NCBI RefSeq assembly: GCF_008831285.2
Contig: NC_045143.1
Span: 6,767,503 to 6,831,502 of the forward strand
Length of the DNA: 64,000 nucleotides
Source: Nymphaea colorata
Taxonomy: Eukaryota; Streptophyta; Magnoliopsida; Nymphaeales; Nymphaeaceae
Direction of reading: 5' to 3'
Below, one piece after another: positions 22,931 through 34,315 of this stretch. The translations under genes were made by a program, and so were the position numbers. Under the pieces are notes generated by a model. The model had not been told where the DNA came from, made no database searches, and saw only the letters and a program-made list of their open reading frames with translations. Numbering within the stretch: position 1 is the stretch's first letter; the number at the start of each line of letters is the position of its first letter.

Positions 22931-23689
22931 TTGTTTTTCTTTTTTAGAAGCAGGAAAGGAGAATATCTTCTGGTCAGAGCTTGAGGCCTGTTTTGCAGAA
23001 ACCAGATCATTTGAAATACTTGGTTTTGCAGTTTCACTCTTACGCGTTTAGTTTCTTTTCTATATGCTGTCCCAGAGAAATATTGGACATTTGGCAGCGC
23101 AGCAGTAGTAATGGCAGGTTCTTCTGGTTGAGTTATGAATTTTTCATCTTGGGGGGTTCTGCAAGAAATTATTTTGCATATCCTTCGCTGCCACATGAAA
23201 ATTTAACTATCTCAGATGAACTGGCGCTGTTATGTGATTCAGTTCATTATTTATGCTGATCTGATTCATCGGAAACCTTCCTCGTCAAAGACTAATAATA
23301 ATAACTTTTAATATCAGAGCTGAATATCCTTGCTTCTGAACCATGGGCAATTGAGCCTATGTTTTCCCCATCTGATGAAAATATTGCCATCGTATTTTCC
23401 ATTCTTTTTGAAGGATTTAGAAACACAATTGGGAAAAGGTGATATGCTGATTCGGTTAGTCGACTCTCCTGGTTGTGCACAATATTCTCTGTCGAGAAGA
23501 AATCTACCTGAACTATGTTCTAGAACATTCTCCCTTCCAGTCGAGGACAAGGATCTCATGAAATGTGCTTTCCGCAGCCCTTCAGATTCACAGTTCATAT
23601 GAAATTTAGGTGACAGATAGTGCATGGGCGGCGCCATCTGGAACATTCTCCCTTCCAGTCGAGGACAAGGATGATCTCACGAAATGCGA

Positions 23690-24301
23690 TTTCAACCAAA
23701 TCTTCTTCTGATTCCCCTTGTGCCAGTCGTTCGCTGCTCCGGGCTCCCATTCACATTTTTCAGGCTCATAACGTAGAATGCATCTTATCTTTCACACCCA
23801 TTATGATCGAATTTTGAAATGAAAAATGAGAAGCACCATCATATCTGAAAACTAAAACAACATTTCCATTTAAAGAGTTCTGTTCTACAAATTCCCGCCG
23901 GCCATTGTCGAAAGAGAATCTGCCACCTGCTTTCTTCAACTGAACATTCCAAACGGTGCAGCTAGGACCCCCTAAGAAGACAGTTTTATGTTGCTCTCCA
24001 ACCGTACGTTGTACAAAATTTTGTGGGATTTCCTATCGGACATTATAAACGTTACTTAAAGGAAACCATGTAGCAAGAAAGATGCACCATAGATTGTTCA
24101 GTTGACAGGTGACTACAACTTAAAAATAATCACTATGTTAATCATTTCAAGAGAAAGCAAAAACTGGTAAAACTGAAAAGGTCATAATTTTACATGCTTT
24201 GCAAGAAAACAGGCAAATTGGTAGAAGGCTGAACATAGTGACTTAGTTGAGAAGTCGCCTACAAGAACCTTGAGAAAGTAAAAATCTTCAGGTGAGTCCA
24301 T
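23690..24301 (-). pseudogene. B3 (REM-like) transcription-factor relic, copy 1
   Basis: A minus-strand B3 DNA-binding domain. A first piece, ATG at 24,301, reads MDSPEDFYFLKVLVGDFSTK. A second begins after an AG at 24,033 (exon start 24,032) and reads EIPQNFVQRTVGEQ, then FLGGPSCTVW, then FSFDNGRREFVEQNSL and LVFRYDGASHF (to 23,823). These are hallmark B3 segments: an FFKVL strand, IP-F, V-L-GPSG-W, W-EFV-NSL, and LVFRYDG. After that, the expected FDHNGCER-like end lies in another frame and meets a TAA. The joint between the two pieces lacks a clear in-phase GT. I infer a decayed nuclear transcription-factor gene. Confidence 0.7.
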
Positions 24302-24739
24302 GTCTCCAAGAAAAGTGGTCTTTCTATTTCTTACACACACCAGACATCATCTTCACGTTCACGAAAAACTTGTTTTAAGAAACTTTTTAAGCAAAGCCAA
24401 GAAAGTTACTACAAGATATGATGCTCTACAAAACAAATTCTGCTGCGGGACATTTTTCACACCATCAAAATTCGCCTTCCTGCAATTTTCACATGCTTGA
24501 CAACGAAATCCAGTAAACTTTTATAAAAATGATAAGCTAAAAACCATTCCCAAACATTGTATCAAACAGTTACAGGCATGGTTGAATGTCCATCATCTAG
24601 CAGAAGGAACCAACAAATTATGAGGCCATATAACCATCTCAAACGGACCCATTTCTCATTAAGCTCAGACAGCATATATACCTCAATCAAGAGCAACCAA
24701 TGAAGCTCTCAAAGGAAAAGATACAAAAGTCTGAAAAAT

Positions 24740-25422
24740 GCTTACAATCAACTATGGCTCAAAAATTTAACATAACCATTCCCTCAAAGTACACAAACAT
24801 GCATAGAGAACTCCATCACCTTCACCACAGCCCTTCTCCACAAAAGTATACGCAGGGGTGGACCATCGACAACGATGAAATGACGACAAACAATGGACAT
24901 CAATAAACTCAACATGCATAGCATCTTTAATATCACTCCATTGACAACCCTAAAAACAGAAAAATAAGACAATATATCCCCCTGATTCTATAGACCTATC
25001 ACCGTCACATGAATAACCGACAGACGAGAGAAAAAAACCCTAGAAGTTTTATTTCATCTGGAAATTAGCCACTACCACGGCACAGATTTAAGCATGGAGA
25101 TATTGATTCGGATCAAACACAATTACCTGTGTGTGTGTGTGTGATTGAGTGAGAGAGAAAGAGAGAGAGAGAGAGTTATAACCTGATGACTTGGAGGACA
25201 GTCATTGGACGACAAGGCTGATGATAAAGAGATGAGTCTCTTTGCCTGCAGCCGGGGACGGGAGAAGAGAGAGACTGTCCGCCCAGCGAGAGATGGACGA
25301 TCACAGAGATTTTGAATGCAGGGAAGCAGCCACTGGTCGGACCTGATCTTCACGATCGACGTTGGGATTCGGAGCACATGGAAGCAGAGAAAAGAGGGGG
25401 ATTTTGAGCGCAGGAAAGCCAT
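24740..25422 (-). pseudogene. Possible upstream exons of the B3 relic, copy 1
   Basis: A frame opening at 25,422 (MAFLRSKSPSFL) runs to a CATCAG/GTTATAAC donor near 25,181, next to TG and GA microsatellites (25,131-25,175). A TTTTTAG acceptor near 24,953 begins GCQWSDIKDAM and continues to CRWST-AYTFVEKGCGEG in phase. Copy 2 keeps the second exon open (56,393 leftwards), but its first exon is frameshifted. The peptides have no recognised family. They may be 5' exons of the B3 gene, a separate broken gene, or untranslated leader. Confidence 0.35.
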
Positions 25423-25449
25423 CGTTACTCTCCTCGATCTCCAGGAGAA

Positions 25450-26230
25450 ATAAAAAATGGAGCCCTAAGTTCGAGCCCTCCTTCTTCGCCTTCTCCCTCG
25501 CGGGAAGATAAAAGGCGCGAAACGCCTTTATTGAAATAATGAAGTGTTCCAGGTGCCGGAAATGAAGTGTCGTCCAAGCCCATTTTTTCTCTTGAAGAAC
25601 AAATTTTACATTAACTAGTTTTTGTAAAATAGGTAAAAGTTTGTTCAAGGATTGACCTGCAAACATTGTGAATCCAAGTAAAAATTATATTCTTAACTGT
25701 ACAGGCAGCAATTAATACAAGTTTAATAGTCAACAATCAGATTTTCTCTGCTTATTTGCATGTGCAAAGCCCCTGATTCTCACTTTCAGCTGCTAAGAGA
25801 ATTTTAATCTTCCTCTTTTTTGGCCGATATGCATCGCCGGACTTACATGGACCTCGGTAGGAGAGGTTTGGGATCCCTTACCTAGTTAAATTAGCCAATG
25901 CCACCTCTGTTCCACCTATCTCATCCCCAATAAGACGTTTTAGTTCCTCAAGCTGCCATGAATCTCAGTCATTCAATGGGAACGCCAAAGCCATTTGAAT
26001 CGTCAAACACAAGTCTACTCGAATCCCAAATTGTTATTAACTAAAAAAACTGCATCCACATTGCTTTTATGAAAAAACAAGGAACATACAGGCTTGTTTG
26101 AAGAGAATAGTTGTTATAACCAGGATCGACATAAATGAGACGCCCTTTTTCAATGAGGAAGAAGGCTCTGCAGTTTGAAATATGATGAAACTAAGAGGAA
26201 GAGTGGGGAACCGATGGCAGTAGAGGAAGA
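25450..26230. other. Spacer 3' of kinase B
   Basis: Aligns with 57,000-57,730 (3' of D) and partly with 5,450-5,890 (3' of A). It probably holds the 3' untranslated region of gene B. No polyadenylation site can be chosen with confidence and no other gene is seen. Confidence 0.5.
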
Positions 26231-26238
26231 TGCGTGAA

Positions 26239-29200
26239 CTATCTCGCCACCGGATTATGTGGGATTTCATCAAAAGAAGATCGGCTGGTCATCGTTTCAG
26301 ATAAGAAAGCCATGTCCACCCAAGAAGTTTCCATCCTTAAGGCTGCCTTCAGCGTCCTGACGATCTCGGCTATATCTGGTCTTTCAGTTGGTTGTTGTGT
26401 GGCAGTCTTTGCAAGCGCTGCTACTTCCCATACAGACTGGACATTACACTGGCCCTTCAACAATGGATCAAGTAGACTCTCTATATTCCCTCTCATGAGC
26501 ATAGGCACGACCCAGTTCGAGAGATGGCACTTTTGATTTGTTTCAGTGATCATTATGGCAGGCTTCCCTGTTATGAGCTCAAAAAGAACTACCCCAAAAC
26601 TATACACATCACTCTTTTTAGTGAGAGTCTGTGTATAGAGATACCTGCCCATAAGCAAAAGTTGGTTCAAAGACCAACTTCATCCGGTCAATGATATGTT
26701 TGTGAAGTGACATTTTCATGGAGAAATATAACAAAAACAATTACTTTAAATGTGCACAGACAAAAGGATCAGAACCACAAATTCCCTTAAGAATTTGAAA
26801 AAGATAATGTGCATACATATTCCTTCCATCGCGTGAACCATGCTCATAGCAGTTCAGCTTTTGATTCTTTTTCTGACATACATAGACGACATCTATGCCC
26901 AAAAACGTCTATAAGAATCAACTGTTAAAAATGTTTTTGTGATTTGTGGATCAAATTTTGTTAGCTGAACAAGTTGAGAGCAATTGAACTTGAAGTTAAA
27001 ATCAAATTATTAATGCTGCATAAAGAAGTTGTTTTGATGATTTGCCAATAAGATAGAGGAAAGTAAACACTGGAAGCATGATGTTTTCTGATACGGAGTC
27101 CAATGAAAGAGTAGAAACAGGAAAATTAAGCTTAAAAGTGGACAGAAAGTTAAGTGGATGGAGTTTTGTAATGCACCACTTTGAACATTATACTCATGAG
27201 AAAATGGAGAAAAAGCAATGGAGGTAAATGACATACTCAGGATCAATGTATCCCAATGTGCCAACAACTTTGGTTTGATAAGCTGAATACTCTGTTCCAT
27301 CTACTGCTCCCGCCTTGGACAGCCCAAAATCTGCTAACTTGGCTTGCAGATTTTCATCCAAGAGAATGTTTGCGGGCTTGATATCTCTGTGAATGACTGC
27401 TGGTTTGCATCCTGTATGCAGATATTCTAACCCTGCAGTTCAGCAGTGGTTTACCTTATTAAGGGATAGTAACAGCAATCAAGGTAGGAAAAGGCTGGAG
27501 GAGCGCATACCGACCTGTCGCAGCGTCTATTGCTATCTGCAGTCGTTTTCTCCACGTCAACTCACTGGCCCTGGCTGCTTTGTACAAAGCCACAACAATC
27601 ACTTAAGAAGTTGGTTATATAGCTCCATTCAAATGTTAAGGATAAGATTGACGATAATTTTCCAAAACATGCTCACGCATTAAGCCACATTAACCTCACT
27701 GTGTTGCAGCAATTGAGTACCTTTCAAGTTTCAAGGAAAGAGTAGAAAAGGAAAATTGAACTGACATTTAGCCAGACCACTTACTGCCTTCTGACTGCTT
27801 AGAGTTCATACCTTTTAATATCTCAGATAGACTTCCACCGGCCATGTACTCGGACACAAGTATTATTTCATCTCGTTCTTCGCATAAGCCAACTAATGGA
27901 ACCAAGTTCTTGTGATGGATTCTCATCAAAATCTTGATCTGCAACAGGCCAGGGGGAGGGCAATAACGGAACATGTAAATTATGAACTTATCAGTTCTTG
28001 GCAACTAAAACTCCCCTTTTCCGGCATGAAAAGAGTTCCATTCTTTTATTTTATGGTGCAAATCTAATGGTGCAAAGTAATTAACATACATGTATGTGCT
28101 GTGATTGTAGAAAGCAAGTAAAGAATTTTATATGCACACAAAGATGCAGGTAAGTACCTCAGCAAGGAATGTGCCAAATTGTGAGCCTGGCTCTTTCAAT
28201 TTCTTGACAGCAACCTTAAGACCACCTTCTGGTAGCTGGCCGCAATAGACGGTGGAAGACCCTCCTTCCCCAATGATCTGATCGAAGTTTCCAGTAATGC
28301 TCAGGATCTCGTTGTAGGTAAAATGACGTGCACCCGCAGCCACCAGCGCCGTTCTGTCGGCGGTTCTAGTGCTTGACACTTCGCTAGCTAAATGGCATCC
28401 TGATTCTTTAGCTCCTTTAGCTGCAAAAGTTGTTTTCTCCGTGGTGGTTCCGTTGCCTGCTTTTGTCGGCGCTTCTAGAGCTCCCATCAAGTAAGCCACT
28501 GCCTTTCCTTTAACAGGGAGGAAGGCATGATTGTCCTTTGGGCTTTGCATTGTTGTTTCTTGGGTGTTTTGTCCACCTTCATCAAAGGTGGAAGGAGAGA
28601 GTATGAGAGGGTGAATCCAATTGGTACTTGCTAATTCGATGCACATTTTTATGATGCCATTTTTCAGTTTTTAGTTATATTTCAAAATAAGATCTGTTTG
28701 ATGAAGAAACTGTGTCCTTACTTACAATTCGATGCACATTTTTATGACGCCATTTTTCAGTTTTTGTTATATTTCAAAATACGACCTGTTTGATGAAGAA
28801 ACTGTGTCCTTACTTACAAACAAGATCTTGATTGGAATCAAACACAGAAGCCTGCGCTGCATGTTTAACCCTCTAAATGAGCGGCACTTCAATTTAATTT
28901 GGTGAAGTTATGGAATTACTGTTTTAGTTTTGTTTTAAGTAAGAGGTTAACAATTCACTATACTGGAAAGAGACCCAAAAGCCCCTCCATTCCCTCGGTT
29001 ATGGGCTGCAAGGAGACCTTGATGAGGTACAATACTTGTTAACTAGAGTGTGGTGAAGCCACCATTTACACTTTATACAAATTGCACCCACAAGAATCAT
29101 AACACACCTTTTCTACACGCATGTAACAACCTGCTCGACCCGACCAGTTTTTTGCTACTTTAGTTTTGTTATGTTTACTGTTTTAAGTTTAAAAAAAAAA

Positions 29201-32200
29201 AAAGGATTACATCGATTACTTTTGAAGCTTATGTTTGGCCGCTTGTTGTTGCGCTCAAAATAAACTAAAGATAAAAGTGCAGCTCATTTTAGTTAGTAAA
29301 GATGGTTTTTCCAATGATTGAAGATGAGATTTTGTAGAGGCGAATATTAAAAATATCAAGTCTTAAAGACCCTAGATCAATTGGACGTGGTGATTTTTTT
29401 CATATTTTTCTTATAATTTGGTATTGGCGGCTGCTTACTGACCTTCAATCGAAAAAAATAAGGCTTGGGCTGTGTTTGATTGCCTAAGAAGATTTTTTAA
29501 GATGGCTTAATCTTGATATTGTTTTCCAAGAGCTACAGAGTTCTCAAATACATAACTGTAAAATCAAGAAGAGGCATACTTGTCTGCGCAATCAAACACA
29601 GCCTTAACGAAAGAAAGAAAAAAGAAAAACATACACACGAAAGTATAATGCTAGAGGGGAATACATGGCCGTCCAGAGCAGATTTATATGGCTCCTTTAA
29701 CCATAGAGGCCCCTGATTAGGAATCTAGTTGAACTTAGTAAGTAGCAGCTTAATTAAGTACCTGGTTGCTCAACATCTCCTTTTGCTGGCTTCTTCTTGT
29801 ACTTCCACGCGACGGCAGCTCCGATTAATGCAACCACTGCGATGACGCCCACGACGGACCCGACTATGACGCCTTCCGATTCAAATGGCACCAGAAAAGT
29901 TTGTGAGACATATACATAGTGATATTATGCTGATGGTGGGAAAGAAGGATTTATTTTTTCTCTTCTTCTGTTAAGGTGTTCTTAAAATCAGGTCATCATC
30001 TTCTTATTTTCTGTTATCCTGCTACTGATCGACACAAGCTAACAGCCTTTAAGTTATTTTGATGGATATAAAGAGATTAAAAATTGAAAGTGAGATGGCA
30101 AAAACAATGAAGGCTAAATCGGTATAGCTGGGATGACTACTTGGAAGCTGTTCAAGGTGGTCTCTATCTGCACATCTTTTACGTTGAGGAAGGAGCTGGA
30201 ATGGCGAGCAAAAACAACCCACTTTCTCACAAGAACTAACTTGTACCAATGGAAAATAAAATAAAATTTTTTTAAAAAAATTTCAGCCCATCAAACTTGG
30301 GATGAAATAACTTGCCGTTGGGTTGATTTACGGGTTGTTTGATGTATTGGAAATATGAAATTAGGAATAAGTTTCGATATACTTATTTAAGGAATTAAAA
30401 TGAAAACAAAATCCAAATTTTCAAAACTCCTTTGTGTTTGCTGGACTTGGTTTATATTTTAGGAAATAAATTCTCAGTTTGATAGAAACAAAAGATAAAA
30501 AAAAGAGAATCATTGGATTAAACACTGGTTTGAAAACCCAACGTTACTTTTTTTGTTTTGAAATTCTTTTTTACCCTTTCGGGTGGGATGAAATTTATGA
30601 AAATCAACCCAACGGTAAGCTTTTTCATCCAAGTTTGATAGTAAGAAAAATTTTTAAAAATTAAAATTTTATTTTCAGTGCTACAAAAAAAAATATTCTG
30701 CCCATCAAACGGACCCTTATGAAAACTTCTTTTCAGAAATTTGGTCCCGTCCCAACAGATGAAAACAAATTTTTGAGAGGAAAAAGATTATCCGTGGGGC
30801 ATAAGCGCCCATCGCAGTTGCCCTCATCCCATCTTCAACCTCATAGATAGTGCGTTTCAGCCACCGACGATTTGAAGCAACAGAGGAATATTATCATTGC
30901 ATCTCAGCCACCCACAATTGGAAGCAAGTATTCAGAACAAAGTCAGTGCCACGGGTTAGAGAAACAGAGAGAGAGAGAACGAGAGAGAAAGATAATTAAA
31001 AATCCCAGCCAATTATTGCAATGGCCGGCCGCTGGTTTTTCCGGTGATAAAGAGAAATTAAACCTAAAAAAAAAAAAAAAAAAAACATATCAACGAGCAG
31101 CCATTTGGTCGGTCGCCGGTGGTTGGTGACAGACATTTCTTTGGTCATCGGTCCTCAGCTGTCAATCGCCAGTCTCCAACCACAGCTGGTAGAACGCCGG
31201 ACACGGTGAAGAAGAAAGAACAATGGAGTTATGAAGTGAAGATGAAAAACCGATGAAAGAAAACATCGATCTCTTTTTTATAAAAAATAATTTCACTTCA
31301 GCCCCAGTCCTTTTTCTTTTTCTTCAACATTATTTCGGCATTCATTACCAAAATTTGTTAGATGGCCCATGACTTCATCAAAAATTCTAAACTACTCGCC
31401 ATTTCCAAAAATCGAGTTTTATCCTTTATTTGTCTGACAAACATGGAACTTGTTTTCAGCGATGCAATTTCAGATCTATCAAACACAAAAATATGCATTT
31501 TATTTCCATTCCACCATTTTCAAAATTTTGTTAAGGAAAACATATTCCTGGCCATCAAACGTTACCTGAATGAGAAGGTGGTGGAGGAGGCGGAGCATGT
31601 AGTAGTGGCGGGGGAGGAGGCAGATCATGTACAGGTGGTGGCGGGGGAGGAGACGAATGTGCCTCGCTAGGAGGCGGATTATATACAGGCGGCGGGCGAG
31701 GAAACGGTACATTTGGCGCCGAAGCTGGCCCTTCCAACTGTCGTCTATTTTGAGGTTGAATTGGGAATGCCTGTGGAGCAGGCGGAGAAAATACCGCTTG
31801 GAGGTAAAGTTGAGCAGGTGGTATTGCAATTGAACCTGTCAATAATGACAAACCGGCTGTTTGCATATCAAGAATGGTTTAGCAACTAAGGCTCAAATGA
31901 ACCAGTGGCAAAGAACCAAATGACCAAAATACTGAACACACTTCGTTTGGATTGTGGCAGCTACGACGAAGCCAAGACAATCGATGTGGTTTAGTGGCCA
32001 AGACAATCGATGTGGTTTAGTGGCCAAGCCAGAAAAAGTCCACCCCTAGACGTCTTTTTCCCCGTCTTTACGTTACCTATCGAAAATTAGGTACAAAAAT
32101 AGGAATGTACAATGCATAGTGAGTAACTCTAAGCTCGACTTGACTTTAATTCACCTCCCTAATTTTGACTTGACTTGAGCTCAACTCATTTGTTAAAAGC

Positions 32201-33043
32201 TAGACGTGGGCGACTTTGGTATTTTTCTTCGGTCCTTTTATGCATGTTACTATTTGACAAATAATTATGAAAACGTCTAATTAATGCCGGAGCAAAGGAA
32301 CCAAAGAAATTTACTTTAGACGGGAAATTATTTTCTTTCATAGAAATTTAAAAAAGCCCAATAATTTTTTTTTTAACTTACAACATTAAATTTATATAAC
32401 AGTTTTGAACCTGGAGCTATTTTAGATTTGGAGTTCACTTTAAAAAACCATTATTTTGAAAATCTGTCATTGTGAATTGCCAATAATTCACATATATACT
32501 ATATATATAAAGAAAGAGAAAGAGTAATTGGCAAAAAGTGTTTTAAACAAAAGGTGAACCTCCTATAAACACTAATTTTGATGTTATAATAGTTGTTTAT
32601 TTTTTAGTTACTAAAAAATCTATTAAATAAGAAATAAATAACTTAATATACGTTTCTTACCAAATCACTCTATAAGGTTAGATTGCAGAAAAGCATTCTA
32701 AGAATTAACTTTAATGTGCCCAGGTATATGTAACCCCACATCATCACCCCCCAGCCCTGCCCTGCACCCACTCACTCAACGGCTAGCCAAACACTCAAAA
32801 GGAGGTGGGGTGGGGTGGGGTGAGGACAGGGCCGTGTCGCAAAATTTTGCAGATTAATTTAGAAGCCCCAGCCATGATTCAAGATGTCCAATTCTCTAAA
32901 GCAGAAAGCCAGAAAATTAACTACAGGCACGTTAAATTTCAGCTCTGGGGATGGAACTCACCATATTGGCCATCAACCACAGGGGTGAAGAGAGCCGCAG
33001 CGATCAAGAACGAGAAGAGGTTTCGCTTGAAATGTATCACCAT
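26239..33043 (-). CDS. Kinase B: proline-rich receptor-like kinase, 8 exons
   Basis: The best-supported gene, 556 aa. Exons in coding order are 33043-32962, 31835-31566, 29872-29762, 28576-28158, 27938-27812, 27574-27515, 27432-27237 and 26644-26239; all are GT-AG and phases agree. Signal peptide is [18 protein letters not shown] (cleavage near VVDG). The proline-rich ectodomain (to residue 118) contains [22 protein letters not shown] and PPPPPP blocks. The membrane helix is about 121-142, then KYKKKP. The kinase starts at FTYNEI (240): [10 protein letters not shown], Lys279, Glu294, HRDIKPAN (Asp373), DFG (Asp391), [14 protein letters not shown]-like RPDIAE. All catalytic residues are present. 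The third Gly of the Gly-loop is Ser. The distal ATG at 33,121 is in frame but blocked by a stop in D, so the proximal ATG is preferred. An in-register TATGAA replaces the TATA box seen in A and C. Confidence 0.87.
28635..28820. repeat. 93-bp tandem duplication in kinase B intron
   Basis: TTCGATGCACATTTTTATGA...TGTCCTTACTTAC is present twice (starts 28,635 and 28,728) with few differences. D has one copy at 60,119 onward. It lies in the intron between the transmembrane and juxtamembrane exons and does not touch coding sequence. Confidence 0.9.
30251..30677. mobile_element. Foldback/MITE-like element in a kinase B intron
   Basis: The left arm (30,251-30,330, with CATCAAACTTGGGATGAAAT and CCGTTGGGTTGATTT) is the imperfect reverse complement of the right arm (30,601-30,677, with AAATCAACCCAACGG and TCATCCAAGTTTGAT). 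A loop of about 270 bases separates them. The intron of D lacks this region; D skips from about 30,215 to 31,020 in B coordinates. Target duplications were not resolved. A CCATCAAACGGGCCC-like edge also occurs near 42,620 in C. Confidence 0.7.
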
Positions 33044-33379
33044 TGCCCAGTTGCCTTCGCTCCTTCTTCCTTCATAGACCCTTACTATCTTGGCGTGATC
33101 AGGAGAGAAAAGAAAAGCCATGATACGTTAGATGAGAAAAATGGCGCCGCTCTGTTCATATGCTTCACGCTGAAGCGAAGTGAGCAGTGGGGTCTTCTTC
33201 CTAAGGGGACCTTTTTAAGTGTCCCTGCCCGCACGGAGACGGCCAACATAATTACGGAATCAAAAGGTGATGGCCCACGCCATTACTTCGAATTGTCCCC
33301 TTCAACGTATTGACTTTGCTTCAACGTATTGACTTGGTTGCTTCAACGTAATGCTCCAGGTTCAGCAGCTACTTGCAAA

Positions 33380-34307
33380 TAAGCCTGGGCACCGGGCCGG
33401 GCCGCCGCCGGGTACCCGGTACCCGGCCCGGCCTGGTAATAAACGGGTCGGGCCCGGGCTTCAAATTTTGTTAATCGGGGGCCCGAGAAGCCCGACATAT
33501 GTTAGGGATTTAGGGTTCCGCGGGTTTCAAAATTTTCAATGTTCATTCATTGCCTCTCATGCTCCCTCACAGACTCTTCTTTGTTCCTCTGTTCAACAAT
33601 TCAACTCATCGCCCTCTTTCTCTGCTCAACATCCATGGCTCCGCAGGCCACCTGGACTGCCTGGCAACCCAAACCCTTTCTTCCATATCCTCATCGTCAT
33701 CTTTTGAAGCCCTAACATGAACACGGGGCACCAAAAAATGAGTCGAAAACATGCTTTTACATTACTGCGTAGCTGCCCTGCCTTTGCCCTGCCTTTTGGG
33801 AACGAAGCTGAACGTTGTGAGAAACCTCTGGTCCTCCATATGGTCACCAACTTGTGTTGTTTCTTTTCAAGGTCTCATCTGTTTCTGTTTCTATTGCTTT
33901 GTTAGTTGGGCAGTTTGGAAGGATGTCTGCTTCTACAAGTGCCGAACAGAACTGTCTAGATTGGGCAGCGAGAGACGCATCAGGTTCTTTTCACCCTTCC
34001 ATTTCAGCCACACTCTACTGATCGGCTCAATGCCTTTGACGATTCTGAAGGCTTAATGATGTTGAACCTTCACTATGTGAAGTGAACTGAAACATTTGAT
34101 GTGTTGGACTCGGGCAGCGTTAACTTCCAATAGGGCCGGGCTGGGCCGGGCCTCGGGCTTGATCTCAAGCCCGATGCCCGATTAATTATAGGCCCGGTCC
34201 GGCCCGATTATTAACGGGCCGGGTATCGGGCTGAGCCGATAAACTATTCGGGCTTAATAACAGAGTTTTTTATCGGGCCGGGCTGGCCCGGCCCGATGCC
34301 CAGCCCA
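33380..34307. mobile_element. 928-bp non-autonomous hAT-like element beside kinase B
   Basis: The termini TAAGCCTGGGCACCGGGCC and, reversed, TGGGCTGGGCATCGGGCC form an imperfect inverted repeat continued by GGGCCGGGCC blocks. The element is flanked by an exact 8-base duplication CTTGCAAA (33,372-33,379 and 34,308-34,315). D holds the unfilled site at 63,448-63,455 with the same flanks. The interior (33,520-34,090) is about 550 bases of unrelated, less GC-rich DNA with no transposase. It sits about 0.3 kb upstream of the kinase B start. Confidence 0.9.
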
Positions 34308-34315
34308 CTTGCAAA

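Noticed and set aside
32939..33121. Distal ATG at 33,121 as the start of kinase B
   Set aside because: It is open in B, but the aligned frame in D is stopped after 15 codons, and the proximal Met directly precedes the signal peptide.
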